DNA of 64,000 nucleotides from Bacillota bacterium (GTDB lineage: Bacteria; Bacillota; Clostridia; Oscillospirales; Ruminococcaceae): positions 62,001 to 126,000 of the forward strand of contig JAEWWT010000025.1 in the NCBI GenBank assembly GCA_023396225.1, in the 5' to 3' direction. Below are positions 1 through 8,958 of the stretch, piece by piece. Position 1 is the stretch's first letter. Each line of letters opens with the position of its first letter. Under the pieces are notes generated by a model that saw nothing but the letters and a program-made list of their open reading frames with translations, made no database searches and was not told where the DNA came from. A program made the translations under genes and the position numbers.

Positions 1-1
1 A

Positions 2-88
2 CAGTATAAGTATTCTGACTCAAAAAACTATGTTTGCTATATTTGCACAGTATGCAAAGGGACAGTTACAAAGCGTAATGTTTCATAA
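2..88 (+). CDS. Possible 3' end of an upstream gene (partial)
   Basis: An open frame enters from the left edge and stops with TAA at 86-88, just before a hairpin at 95-133. The 28 visible residues hold three cysteines spaced C-x2-C-x2-C. A second frame is also open from the left edge and stops at 121-123, but that stop falls inside the hairpin, so the first frame fits better. Too little is visible to name a function. Low confidence. Confidence 0.22.
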   Translation, partial: QYKYSDSKNYVCYICTVCKGTVTKRNVS

Positions 89-94
89 CAATAT

Positions 95-133
95 GGGATT
101 CAAGTCATGTGGTGCACAATAGACTTGAATCCC
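95..133 (+). terminator. Hairpin, probable weak terminator
   Basis: A perfect 12-bp inverted repeat (GGGATTCAAGTC with GACTTGAATCCC) surrounds a 15-nt loop. Only a short T-rich tail follows. It sits between the left-edge fragment and the antiporter gene. Confidence 0.5.
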
Positions 134-256
134 ACATATTTTGTGCCCTAACATAAATGTGTAAAGGTTTGATAGTTTTCAGAAAGTTGGTTTTTGTTTT
201 TGACGTAATCCACAAAACTAAAAAGAAATAAATAGAAAAAGGGAGTATAATTTAAT

Positions 257-1480
257 ATGGAAACATTCAGTTATCTACGTGATCTTGCAATTATCGTAAT
301 TGCGGCAAAGGGCTTCGGGCTTCTTGCAAAAAAGCTGAAGGCACCGCAGGTTGTCGGTGAAATTATTGCAGGTCTTATAATAGGCCCAAGTATTCTCGGT
401 ATAGTTGGCAAATCGGACTTTCTTGTTCAGATGGCGGAAGTTGGCGTTATATTGCTGATGTTCTCCGCAGGGCTTGAAACAGATCTCAAGGATCTTGTTA
501 AGACGGGACCTGTTGCTCTGTTTATAGCATGTGTCGGTGTATTTATTCCGCTTGCTGGGGGAGCTGTGTTATATTCCTGCTTTTTCGGTTTTTCCGAGGT
601 CGGTTCAGAACAGTTCTTTAGGGCAGTTTTCATTGGAACGATAATGACAGCTACATCTGTAAGTATAACAGTTCAGGCACTAAGGGAACTGGGGCATCTT
701 AAAGGGAAGATTGGAACGCTTATTATGAGTGCCGCAATAATCGACGATGTTATCGGAATTATTGTTCTTACATTTGTTATTGGTTTCAAGACACCGGGAT
801 CAAGTCCTTTCAAGGTTGTTATAAGCACAATTTTGTTCTTTGTATTCAGCGGCGCAGTAGGATTTATCATTTACAAGATATTTAAATTCCTTGACAAGAG
901 ATATGCCCGCCAGAGAAGAATTCCTATTCTGGGGCTTGCTCTTTGTATGGCACTTGCATATATTGCAGAGGCATGGTTTGGAATTGCAGATATTACAGGT
1001 GCATATGTTGCGGGTATTATTCTCTGCAATCTCAAGGACAGTAACTATATTGCAGAAAAAATGGACATAAGTTCATATATGCTGTTTGGACCGATATTCT
1101 TTGCAAGTATAGGACTAAAGACAGAGTTTAACGGAATAAATGCAGCACTGCTGATATTCTCGGTTGCTTTCGTACTTGTTGCACTTGCCACAAAGATAGT
1201 CGGCTGTGGACTTGCGGCAAGAGCGTGTAAATTAAGCGGCAAGGACAGTCTTAAAGTTGGCGTTGGAATGATGACAAGAGGTGAGGTTGCGCTTATTGTT
1301 GCCCAAAAGGGATTAGCAGTAGGACTTATGGACCCTGTATATTTCACATCTGTAATTCTGCTGATTATCTGCTCGTCAATATCGACACCTATTATATTAA
1401 AGCTGTTGTATAAGGGTGAAAAGAAGTCAGATGATACAACAGAAATTCCGAAAATTGATGTTCAGCCTGTAAATACATAA
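257..1480 (+). CDS. CPA2-family cation/proton antiporter (Kef/NapA type)
   Basis: A 407-residue polytopic membrane protein that probably exchanges Na+ or K+ for H+ across the cytoplasmic membrane. The N-terminal motif APQVVGEIIAGLIIGPSILG (residues 28-47) is typical of CPA2 antiporters, and hydrophobic segments run nearly end to end. A DD pair in AAIIDDVIGIIVL (about residue 163) matches the family's ion-binding aspartates. Its length fits a transporter core without a C-terminal TrkA-N domain, so NAD(H)-gating of the KefB/C kind is not expected. A GGGAG ribosome-binding site precedes the ATG. The gene is followed by its own terminator and looks monocistronic. The transported ion cannot be told from sequence. 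Confidence 0.9.
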   Translation: METFSYLRDLAIIVIAAKGFGLLAKKLKAPQVVGEIIAGLIIGPSILGIVGKSDFLVQMAEVGVILLMFSAGLETDLKDLVKTGPVALFIACVGVFIPLAGGAVLYSCFFGFSEVGSEQFFRAVFIGTIMTATSVSITVQALRELGHLKGKIGTLIMSAAIIDDVIGIIVLTFVIGFKTPGSSPFKVVISTILFFVFSGAVGFIIYKIFKFLDKRYARQRRIPILGLALCMALAYIAEAWFGIADITGAYVAGIILCNLKDSNYIAEKMDISSYMLFGPIFFASIGLKTEFNGINAALLIFSVAFVLVALATKIVGCGLAARACKLSGKDSLKVGVGMMTRGEVALIVAQKGLAVGLMDPVYFTSVILLIICSSISTPIILKLLYKGEKKSDDTTEIPKIDVQPVNT

Positions 1481-1483
1481 AAT

Positions 1484-1519
1484 AAAAGTCTGCCAACCTT
1501 CGGGACGGCAGACTTTTTA
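1484..1519 (+). terminator. Rho-independent terminator after the antiporter gene
   Basis: AGTCTGCC pairs with GGCAGACT around a loop carrying CTTCGGG, followed by TTTTTATT. It lies a few bases past the antiporter stop codon. Confidence 0.9.
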
Positions 1520-1605
1520 TTGTGCATATGCATAAAAACAACTGTATTATCAGCAGAAATATATATCTGATAAATGATAATTAATATATATATCAATGTA
1601 AATGC

Positions 1606-1634
1606 TTGACTAAAGCTGCTAATAGCAATATAAT
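1606..1634 (+). promoter_or_regulatory. Sigma-A promoter for the ilv genes
   Basis: TTGACT, a 17-nt spacer and TATAAT, located about 70 bp before the ilvB start. The leader left between it and ilvB is too short for a complete T-box, and no T-box motif was seen. Confidence 0.8.
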
Positions 1635-1706
1635 AAAAAGTATGTAATTATATGAATGGATTGTCATATAATGCAAATTACTATTATTAACAAGGAGTGA
1701 TTAAAG

Positions 1707-3320
1707 ATGATCAAAGCCGCTGAAGCGATGGTTAAATGTCTGGAGAAAGAGGGCATAAAGGTCGTCTTTGGTTATCCTGGTGCGGCTATATGCCCTTTTT
1801 ATGATGAGCTTTTCAGGTCTGATATAAGGCATGTTCTTGTAAGACATGAAGCAAATGCTGGTCATGCCGCTAACGGTTATTCAAGAATTACCGGCAAGCC
1901 TGCTGTATGTATTGCAACCTCAGGTCCCGGCGCTACAAACCTGCTTACTGCCATTGCAACAGCTTACAGTGACAGTATTCCGATTATCGCCATAACAGGT
2001 CAGGTTTCAACCGACCAGATCGGCTGTGACGTTTTTCAGGAAGTAGACATCACAGGAGCCGCTGAACCGTTTGTTAAATACAGCTATCTTATCAAGGATG
2101 CAAAGGAACTTCCCAAAGTATTCAAGGAAGCTTTCCATATTGCAGGAACAGGACGTCCTGGTCCTGTACTGATTGACGTTCCTGTTGATATTCAGAACAC
2201 TCTTATTGATTTCACATATCCTGAAACAGTAGAGCTTCGTTCGTACAAGCCTACTGTCAAGGGTAATACATTACAGATTAAGCGTGTCTGTGACGCTCTT
2301 GCAAAATCAGAACGTCCTCTTATCTGCGCAGGCGGCGGAGTTTTTTCCGCAGGTGCTGCAAAGGAGCTAAAGGAATTCGCTGAAAAAGCACAGATTCCTG
2401 CTGTTTCAACGATGATGGGGTTAAGCCTTTTCCCGTCCGAGCATCCTCTTTATTTCGGCATGCTTGGAATGCATGGGGTTAAAACCGCAAATACTGCCGT
2501 AAGCAAATGCGATACAATGATTATTATCGGCGCAAGAGTTGGCGACAGAGCTGTCACTTCACCTGAATTCCTTGCACAGACAAAGAAGATTATACACATT
2601 GATATTGATCCTGCGGAGATTGGGAAGAATATAAAGACGGACATTCCGCTTGTTGGTGACTGCAGAAATATCCTTTCACAGCTCTGTGAGCATATATCAG
2701 TTACTGACAGAACGGCATGGATTGATGAGCTTAAAAATGTAAGTAACAATATTCCTGCCGAAAACGAAACACAAGGATATATCAACCCGAAAATGTTTTT
2801 AAGAAAGCTTTCCGAGGCTATGCCTGAAAATACAGTTTGCTGTTCAGATGTCGGACAGAATCAGATATGGACATGCAACAATTTTATAATCAAGGACGGA
2901 CGTTTCCTCACAAGCGGAGGAATGGGTACAATGGGATACAGTATTCCTTGTGCAGTAGGCGCAAAGATGGCAGATATGTCAAATGAAGTTATTGCTGTCT
3001 GCGGCGACGGGTCATTCCAGATGCAGATGATGGAACTTGCTACAATTGTTCAGGAAAAACTGCCGATTAAGATAATTCTTATGCGCAACAACAGGCTTGG
3101 TATGGTAAGGGAACTTCAGACAAAGGTTTATAACGACCACCAGATGGGTGTACATCTTGACGGAAGCCCTGATTTTGTTGCCTTGACAAAGGCTTATCGA
3201 ATCCCATCAGAAAGAGTAACATCTTATGCTGAGGCTGACGGGGCTATAAAAAGGCTTGTCAGTGCAGAAGGCCCTTATTTAATAGAATGTAATGTTTTTA
3301 AGCATGAAACTTCGCTTTAA
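1707..3320 (+). CDS. ilvB: Acetolactate synthase, large catalytic subunit
   Basis: Condenses two pyruvates, or pyruvate and 2-oxobutyrate, in the first common step of valine, leucine and isoleucine synthesis, using thiamine diphosphate, FAD and Mg2+. The 537 residues show the N-terminal ThDP domain with the catalytic glutamate in LVRHEANAGHAANGY (about 45-60), a central FAD-binding domain, and the C-terminal ThDP motif running from GDGSFQMQMMEL to MRNN (about 433-465). It lacks the last 15-25 residues of many homologues, but the stop is followed by normal intergenic sequence. An AAGGAG site precedes the ATG. The regulatory subunit ilvN follows after one intervening gene, then ilvC. Confidence 0.96.
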   Translation: MIKAAEAMVKCLEKEGIKVVFGYPGAAICPFYDELFRSDIRHVLVRHEANAGHAANGYSRITGKPAVCIATSGPGATNLLTAIATAYSDSIPIIAITGQVSTDQIGCDVFQEVDITGAAEPFVKYSYLIKDAKELPKVFKEAFHIAGTGRPGPVLIDVPVDIQNTLIDFTYPETVELRSYKPTVKGNTLQIKRVCDALAKSERPLICAGGGVFSAGAAKELKEFAEKAQIPAVSTMMGLSLFPSEHPLYFGMLGMHGVKTANTAVSKCDTMIIIGARVGDRAVTSPEFLAQTKKIIHIDIDPAEIGKNIKTDIPLVGDCRNILSQLCEHISVTDRTAWIDELKNVSNNIPAENETQGYINPKMFLRKLSEAMPENTVCCSDVGQNQIWTCNNFIIKDGRFLTSGGMGTMGYSIPCAVGAKMADMSNEVIAVCGDGSFQMQMMELATIVQEKLPIKIILMRNNRLGMVRELQTKVYNDHQMGVHLDGSPDFVALTKAYRIPSERVTSYAEADGAIKRLVSAEGPYLIECNVFKHETSL

Positions 3321-3395
3321 CGTCAAGTTATACTTGTTATAAAAAATATGCATTTTACTTATACCTTGCTGTATGATACTATATAGATAGGAATC

Positions 3396-3821
3396 ATGAA
3401 GTCTATGCTTTTTCAAAAGAAAACTATTAAATTCATTCCCAGAGATAAACTTATAATCCGCAGATCGTTTGCAATGTTTTTTGGTGAAGGGGAAATATGG
3501 TGCGAAGATCTCGACGCACTTTCCGTACACACCGACCTTGTTAAAAACAAATTTCTGCAGGATATGAAATCAGTGAGAAGACCATCAACACCATCGGTTG
3601 TTGCAATGAATCTCAATGAAACACTTATCACTTCCGATCTTGCTGTTATTTTTGCAAGGACTTTGCAGGAAGCGGGATATGCTGTCACAAGGGTTGTTTA
3701 TACAGGGCTTGATTCAAAAGGCAAAAAGCTCATCAAAAAGGCAATGGCAATTTATCCGCCGCAGTACAGATGTGCGTTCATAAATGATTTTGAAAAAGCA
3801 AAGCTATGGCTTGTTCAGTAA
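3396..3821 (+). CDS. Unknown protein between ilvB and ilvN, STAS-like C-terminal half
   Basis: A 141-residue protein I do not firmly recognise. From residue 68 the pattern of VVAMNLNETLITSDLAVIF, VVYTGLDSKGKKLIKKAM and FINDFEKAKLWLV resembles the strand-helix order of STAS/SpoIIAA-like domains, meaning a small alpha/beta fold rather than an enzyme. The first 60 residues are basic and unlike anything I know. It is co-directional with ilvB (75-bp gap) and ilvN (47-bp gap), so it is probably co-transcribed. Acetolactate synthase genes usually have no gene between the two subunits. The ribosome site (ATAGGAATC) is modest, and the ATG four codons downstream is an alternative start. Function unknown. 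Confidence 0.6.
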   Translation: MKSMLFQKKTIKFIPRDKLIIRRSFAMFFGEGEIWCEDLDALSVHTDLVKNKFLQDMKSVRRPSTPSVVAMNLNETLITSDLAVIFARTLQEAGYAVTRVVYTGLDSKGKKLIKKAMAIYPPQYRCAFINDFEKAKLWLVQ

Positions 3822-3868
3822 ATTAGTTTAAAAACAGTAAACGTTGTGAAAGGAGCGGTGCTTTCCCT

Positions 3869-4360
3869 ATGAAGCATACAATATCAATTCTGGTTGAAAA
3901 CCATGCAGGAGTACTGTCAAGAATTTCAGGACTGTTCTCACGCAGAGGTTTTAACATAGACAGCCTTGCTGTGGGGGTAACAGATGACCCTGCTGTATCA
4001 AGAGTTACAATCGTTGCAGACGGCGACGATTATATGGTTGAGCAGCTTGAAAAACAGCTCAACAAGCTTATTGACACAATTAAAGTAAAGGCTCTTTCAG
4101 CTGAAGAGCTTATTTCAAGAGAATTGCAGCTTATTAAAATTTCCTGTACCCCGGCGCAGAGAAGTGAAATACTTACTATATGTGAGATAATGGGCTCAAA
4201 GATCATTGATATTTCAGCATCGACACTTACTATTGAAATATCTGATACAACCGAAAATCTTGTAAGATTTGAGGAGCTTATAAAGCCTTACGGAATAAAG
4301 GAAATCGTCCGCACAGGGGTTATAGCTATACAGAAGGGTGCGGAAACAATCAAGAAGTAA
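3869..4360 (+). CDS. ilvN: Acetolactate synthase, small regulatory subunit
   Basis: The regulatory subunit that activates IlvB and gives valine feedback inhibition. The 163 residues begin with an ACT domain (HTISILVENHAGVLSRISGL, residues 3-22, then RRGFNIDSLAVG) and end with the usual C-terminal activation domain (about 85-160). Length is normal for the family (about 160-175). A strong AAAGGAGCGG site lies before the ATG. The gene is also called ilvH in some genomes. It sits between the unknown STAS-like gene and ilvC. Confidence 0.95.
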   Translation: MKHTISILVENHAGVLSRISGLFSRRGFNIDSLAVGVTDDPAVSRVTIVADGDDYMVEQLEKQLNKLIDTIKVKALSAEELISRELQLIKISCTPAQRSEILTICEIMGSKIIDISASTLTIEISDTTENLVRFEELIKPYGIKEIVRTGVIAIQKGAETIKK

Positions 4361-4401
4361 CCGCTTATACTAATTCACGATAGAAATATATAAAAAATTA
4401 A

Positions 4402-5529
<1,128 letters not shown>

Positions 5530-5551
5530 TTCAGAATAGAATAAGTATAAC

Positions 5552-5588
5552 AAAACCCGATGTGATTGTATTTTCACATCGGGTTTTT
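5552..5588 (+). terminator. Rho-independent terminator of the ilv operon
   Basis: AAAACCCGATGTGA pairs perfectly with TCACATCGGGTTTT around an 8-nt loop, with a T-run built into the 3' arm. Confidence 0.93.
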
Positions 5589-5600
5589 AATGAAAAGTTC

Positions 5601-5695
5601 GTCAACCTTTCAAGGTTGCGGGTTTCCAAAGGGCAGAGCCCTATGGATGTCATCCGCAGATGACGACATCCTTTATACTTCAAGAGCTCCGCTAG
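5601..5695 (+). repeat. Three-hairpin intergenic repeat, copy 1
   Basis: Aligns with 24071-24160. Hairpin 1 pairs CAACCTT with AAGGTTG (5603-5618). Hairpin 2 is AGGGC-AGA-GCCCT (5630-5642). Hairpin 3 pairs GGATGTCATC with GATGAC(G)ACATCC around CGCA (5645-5671). A GAGCTCCG block follows. Loops and linkers are conserved between the copies while stem bases change in pairs. It lies between the ilvC terminator and the 3' end of the small peptide gene. It may be RNA-level or a REP-like DNA element; which strand is functional is unknown. Confidence 0.65.
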
Positions 5696-5719
5696 GGGTG
5701 AATTGTCGGAATGACAAGA

Positions 5720-5752
5720 GGGGGATGCCCTGCGATAGAGGGCGTCCCCCTT
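5720..5752 (-). terminator. Terminator hairpin of the 47-aa peptide gene
   Basis: GGGGGATGCCCT pairs with (G)AGGGCGTCCCCC across a 6-nt loop. It lies about 25 bp past the stop codon of the minus-strand peptide gene. The T-tail is weak on the minus strand and somewhat better on the plus strand. Confidence 0.6.
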
Positions 5753-5776
5753 TATATAACCCAGCCAAAGAGGTTT

Positions 5777-5920
5777 TTATGGCTTATGTTTATAGGATTT
5801 AAGCTTTTCATGACGGCGGAATGCCTTTCTTGCTTTGGTGAGAAGGTTAATCAGACCATCAAGGGTAAACTCAACTAATGCACCAATACCTTCAAAAATT
5901 GCCTCCAATAATGTATCCAT
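5777..5920 (-). CDS. Small amphipathic peptide, 47 aa, unknown
   Basis: Encodes MDTLLEAIFEGIGALVEFTL followed by 27 more residues ending in a cationic tail rich in K, R and H. Residues 3-30 alternate hydrophobic and polar positions as an amphipathic or membrane-surface helix would. The gene is short but well framed: a consensus promoter (TTGACA, 17 nt, TATTAT) and a GCGAGGTGA ribosome site lie upstream of the ATG, and a hairpin lies downstream. A longer reading frame exists upstream but crosses the promoter, so this start is preferred. I recognise no family. Helical cationic peptides of this size include type I toxins, modulin-like peptides and small membrane regulators; this is comparison only. 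Confidence 0.65.
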   Translation of the reverse strand: MDTLLEAIFEGIGALVEFTLDGLINLLTKARKAFRRHEKLKSYKHKP

Positions 5921-5944
5921 GTAATAATCACCTCGCTGTAATAG

Positions 5945-5968
5945 ATTATATATTATACAATATATAAT
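5945..5968. promoter_or_regulatory. 24-bp palindrome, candidate operator
   Basis: ATTATATATT, a 4-nt centre and AATATATAAT form a perfect 10+10 inverted repeat overlapping the -10 box of the peptide promoter, the expected place for a repressor site. AT-rich palindromes also arise by chance, so this is a candidate only. Confidence 0.45.
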
Positions 5969-5992
5969 AACACACATTACATAAAATGTCAA
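5964..5992 (-). promoter_or_regulatory. Consensus sigma-A promoter of the 47-aa peptide gene
   Basis: On the minus strand: TTGACA, 17-nt spacer, TATTAT. It is among the best promoter matches in the window, about 45 bp before the start codon. Confidence 0.75.
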
Positions 5993-6029
5993 GGCAAAAA
6001 AGCGCAGAAAAATATCTTTCATTATTAGA

Positions 6030-6055
6030 CAAAAACACCGCTTGCTCAGCGGTGC
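6030..6055 (-). terminator. Terminator of the VWA-protein gene
   Basis: On the minus strand CACCGCT and AGCGGTG form the stem, followed by TTTTTG. It lies about 45 bp past the VWA-protein stop codon. Confidence 0.9.
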
Positions 6056-6097
6056 TTTTGCAAATATTTAAAGGAGTGAGAATGACTTAAAAAAGAT

Positions 6098-8191
6098 TTA
6101 TTCGTCTGTCTTGCTCTGATAGTCCTGAACATACTTTTTAACAAGTGCGATAAATTCATCCTTGTAAATGTCATTGGAGTAATCATAGTTGTCAAGAAGA
6201 TCAAGAACACCTGTTGTTGAAGATGTACCCTTGAATTCACTTTCCCTGAGTATCATTGAAAACTCAATTACAGCACATCTGAATGTTGAATCTGCGCTCA
6301 TTTTTGTTGTGAGATCATTTCTTGTAACGGAAACAGAGATAAGCTTTGATTTCTTTTCTGTCGGGTTCTTGTATCTGAGGTTGATTGTTGCCCATTCGCT
6401 ACCTGTTGAAGCGGTTGTGCTTTCGGTTTTCTGATATTTGAGGTCAGAACCTTCAATCTTCATCTTGCTGCTAACAGGAACAATTTCGTAAACTGCTGTG
6501 ACATTGTGTCCGACACCAACATCGCCTGCGTCCTTTTTATCGTCAGCAAAGTCCTCTGTGTTAAGCATTCTGTTGTAGTAACCTACAAGTCTGTAGCCCT
6601 TTACCTGTGCAGGATTGAATTCAACCTGGAATTTTACATCGTCGGCGATTGTATAAAGTGTGCCCTTGTTTTCTTCAACAAGAACCTTCTGTGCTTCCTG
6701 TTCGGTATCAATATAGTAATAGTTGCCGTCGCCGTTATCAGCAAGAGCCTCCATGTTGTCATCCTTGATATTGCCTGTGCCATAGCCGAGAACTGAAAGA
6801 TAGATGTCTTTCTTTCTCTTTTCAGCAATAAATTCCTTGAGTTCGTCAGGATCTGAGATACCAACGTTGAGGTCGCCGTCTGTTGCAAGGATTATACGGT
6901 TGTTTCCACCCTTGATATAATATTTTTCTGCAAGAGCATAAGCGGAGTTGATAGCTGATTCGCCTGCTGTGCAGCCGCCTGATTCGAGAGCATCCATAAC
7001 CATTGAAATAGTCTTTACTTGAGTTCCTCTTGCGCCCTCAAGAACAGTAAGGTCGTATCCTGAATATGCAACTATTGAAACTCTGTCTTTTTCGGAAAGT
7101 GTCTTTGAAAGCTTTTTAATTGTTGTCTTTACAAGGTCAAGCTTATCAGGGCTGTACATTGAGCCGCTTACGTCAACAAGGAAAACATAGTTTGAAGCAG
7201 GGAGCTTGTCGCTTGGGATATCCTTGCCCTGAACGCCGATATGTAAAAGCTTTGTATCCTTGTTCCATGGGCAGTCTGTAATTTCCTTTGTAACAGCGAA
7301 AGGCTGGTTTGCCTTGGTCGGAACAGTATAATCATAATTGAAGTAGTTGAGCATTTCCTCAACTCTTACAGCATCTTCAGTAATATAATCATTATCATTG
7401 ATTAATCTTCTGAGGTTTGCATATGAAGCTGTGTCAACGTCTGCTGAAAAAGTTGAAAGAGGATAGTTCTTTACAGACTTGAAGCCTGTTTCCTCTGATT
7501 TTGTATATTCCTCTGTGTTTTCATAGTAATATGGGGGCACAATCATAGAAAGTGAGTTATCCATTGCAGGAGCTTCATCTATAATGCCCCCTACGCCTTC
7601 GCTTGATTCGTATTCTACGCCTTCGCTAGATTCGCCTGCGCAACAATCGTCATATAAAGATACATTTTCTTTTACTGTTATTGTAACAGCTTTTGACTTT
7701 TTGGTTTTGATTATTGTATCATTATAGTTTGCAGAAACAGCTTCAATTTTATAGCTGTATTTTCCGCTGCCATATGCATCTGTATCATACCATTCATTTG
7801 TAAATGACGAAGCCATTTTCTTATATGTTACATCATTAGGACCTTTTCTGTAGAAATTATACATAATTGCGTGATCAATCTTTTTGCAGTAAACCTTTGG
7901 GGATGTTCCGTACCACCAGTTGTCAGAATCGGTTGTTACTTTAGCAACAGGGGTGATTTTCTTGAACTTCTCCTGTGCTTTCTTGCCCTCTTCTGTGGAA
8001 GTATCAAAAGGAACAGGGCCTATGGGCTGCGTTTCTGGTTTTGCTGTTTTAGTAAGAAGTCCGGAAACAATGGAGTTTTTTGCTGCGGTTTGATTAACAA
8101 TGTCATTTGAGGCAAAAGTGCTTGTACCTAGACAGCTTGCCGTTATAACAGCTGCAAGTGATAAAGAAACTATTTTTTTTGTTGTCTTCAT
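6098..8191 (-). CDS. Secreted von Willebrand factor A domain protein (YfbK-like)
   Basis: A 697-residue exported protein. Residues 1-27 form a signal peptide (MKTTKKIVSLSLAAVITASC...TSTFA); the cysteine is not in a clear lipobox, so signal peptidase I cleavage is more likely than lipidation. A fibronectin/Ig-like stretch covers about 85-175. The YfbK-type N-terminal VWA-associated segment (PLSTFSADVDTASYANLRRL) precedes a VWA domain with the metal site motif DVSGSM, and a C-terminal domain like that of E. coli YfbK follows. VWA domains mediate metal-dependent protein binding. No sortase signal is present. The start at 8191 gives an AGAAAGGA site and a proper signal peptide. It is monocistronic, with its own promoter and terminator. 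Ligand unknown. Confidence 0.85.
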   Translation of the reverse strand: MKTTKKIVSLSLAAVITASCLGTSTFASNDIVNQTAAKNSIVSGLLTKTAKPETQPIGPVPFDTSTEEGKKAQEKFKKITPVAKVTTDSDNWWYGTSPKVYCKKIDHAIMYNFYRKGPNDVTYKKMASSFTNEWYDTDAYGSGKYSYKIEAVSANYNDTIIKTKKSKAVTITVKENVSLYDDCCAGESSEGVEYESSEGVGGIIDEAPAMDNSLSMIVPPYYYENTEEYTKSEETGFKSVKNYPLSTFSADVDTASYANLRRLINDNDYITEDAVRVEEMLNYFNYDYTVPTKANQPFAVTKEITDCPWNKDTKLLHIGVQGKDIPSDKLPASNYVFLVDVSGSMYSPDKLDLVKTTIKKLSKTLSEKDRVSIVAYSGYDLTVLEGARGTQVKTISMVMDALESGGCTAGESAINSAYALAEKYYIKGGNNRIILATDGDLNVGISDPDELKEFIAEKRKKDIYLSVLGYGTGNIKDDNMEALADNGDGNYYYIDTEQEAQKVLVEENKGTLYTIADDVKFQVEFNPAQVKGYRLVGYYNRMLNTEDFADDKKDAGDVGVGHNVTAVYEIVPVSSKMKIEGSDLKYQKTESTTASTGSEWATINLRYKNPTEKKSKLISVSVTRNDLTTKMSADSTFRCAVIEFSMILRESEFKGTSSTTGVLDLLDNYDYSNDIYKDEFIALVKKYVQDYQSKTDE

Positions 8192-8321
8192 TATAATAAG
8201 CATCCTTTCTGCGCTGAACTTTAAATTAAAGGGCTGAGCGAAAGAAACCTGAAAGACTAAATCCACAGTCTTAATGTAAATTCAGACCTGTTTTATGCTG
8301 TATATTTTACCTGATATTTGA

Positions 8322-8350
8322 AGTATACTGTATTTGGCGGTGTAAATCAA
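8322..8350 (-). promoter_or_regulatory. Promoter of the VWA-protein gene
   Basis: On the minus strand: TTGATT, 17-nt spacer, TATACT. It leaves an untranslated leader of roughly 120 nt with no obvious known riboswitch. Confidence 0.6.
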
Positions 8351-8468
8351 TAGGGTACATTATTTTGTAATTTAATTGTAAATAATTTATTAATATATAC
8401 ATTAAATTGTAACAATAATTAACTATAATATACCATAATAAATAAAACACAGAAAGAGGAACATAAAA

Positions 8469-8915
8469 ATGGATGTATTTCTGCTTATCGGCAATTTAAA
8501 AGATAAGGACACAAATCTTGGATGTAATGCTATGAATCTCCTACTGCAGGAAAGTGAAAATTCTGCTGATGTATATCAGTTCTTTGATGAACTATACAGC
8601 CTCACTAAAGAAAAGAACTCATATATGCGGACAAGAGGTCTGCTTCTTATATGTGCAAACGCAGGATATGATAACCAGAATAAAATTAATGCTGTTATTG
8701 ATGACCTGCTTACTCATACGGCTGACGAAAAGCCAATAACATCAAGGCAGTTTATAGCTGCCTTGCCGAAGCTTGCTGAATATAAGCCCGAACTGAAAGA
8801 AAAAATTATAAAAGCACTGGAAAGCTCGAAAACTTTACAGTATCCCGACAGTATGCGACCTCTTGTGGAAAAAGATATTGTAAATGCTGTAAATGCAATA
8901 AAAAGTCAGAATTGA
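8469..8915 (+). CDS. HEAT-like helical repeat protein
   Basis: A 148-residue all-helical protein. Paired helices such as TRGLLLICANAGYDNQNK and ITSRQFIAALPKLAEYKPEL, plus a conserved-looking SMRPLVEKDI near the C-terminus, give a HEAT/ARM-like pattern. Similar clostridial proteins are, as I recall, often labelled SufBD protein, but nothing here resembles the SufB or SufD scaffolds, so that name is avoided. An AAAGAGGAAC site precedes the ATG. It is monocistronic and ends in a strong bidirectional terminator. Probably a protein-interaction scaffold; function unknown. Confidence 0.72.
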   Translation: MDVFLLIGNLKDKDTNLGCNAMNLLLQESENSADVYQFFDELYSLTKEKNSYMRTRGLLLICANAGYDNQNKINAVIDDLLTHTADEKPITSRQFIAALPKLAEYKPELKEKIIKALESSKTLQYPDSMRPLVEKDIVNAVNAIKSQN

Positions 8916-8958
8916 TAAAAACAACTCCGGTACATGATATACCGGAGTTGTTTTTATC
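8914..8958. terminator. Bidirectional terminator between convergent genes
   Basis: A perfect 19-bp inverted repeat (GATAAAAACAACTCCGGTA with its complement) and a 7-nt loop. T-runs lie at both ends, so it can stop transcripts from either side. It overlaps the stop codon of the radical SAM gene. Confidence 0.93.

Noticed and set aside
1635..1706. T-box or other amino-acid riboswitch before ilvB
   Set aside because: The promoter lies only about 70 bp from the start; there is no room for a T-box and no T-box sequence or terminator/antiterminator pair.
5566..5802. 78-codon plus-strand frame
   Set aside because: It begins inside the ilvC terminator, runs through the three-hairpin repeat and has no ribosome site; its codon use is unlike the real genes.
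6098..8191. Sortase-anchored or lipidated surface protein
   Set aside because: No LPxTG-like C-terminus or membrane tail is present, and the cysteine near residue 20 is not in a convincing lipobox.
8469..8915. SufBD Fe-S assembly protein
   Set aside because: The protein is a short HEAT-like helical protein with none of the SufB/SufD beta-helix features and no suf genes near it.
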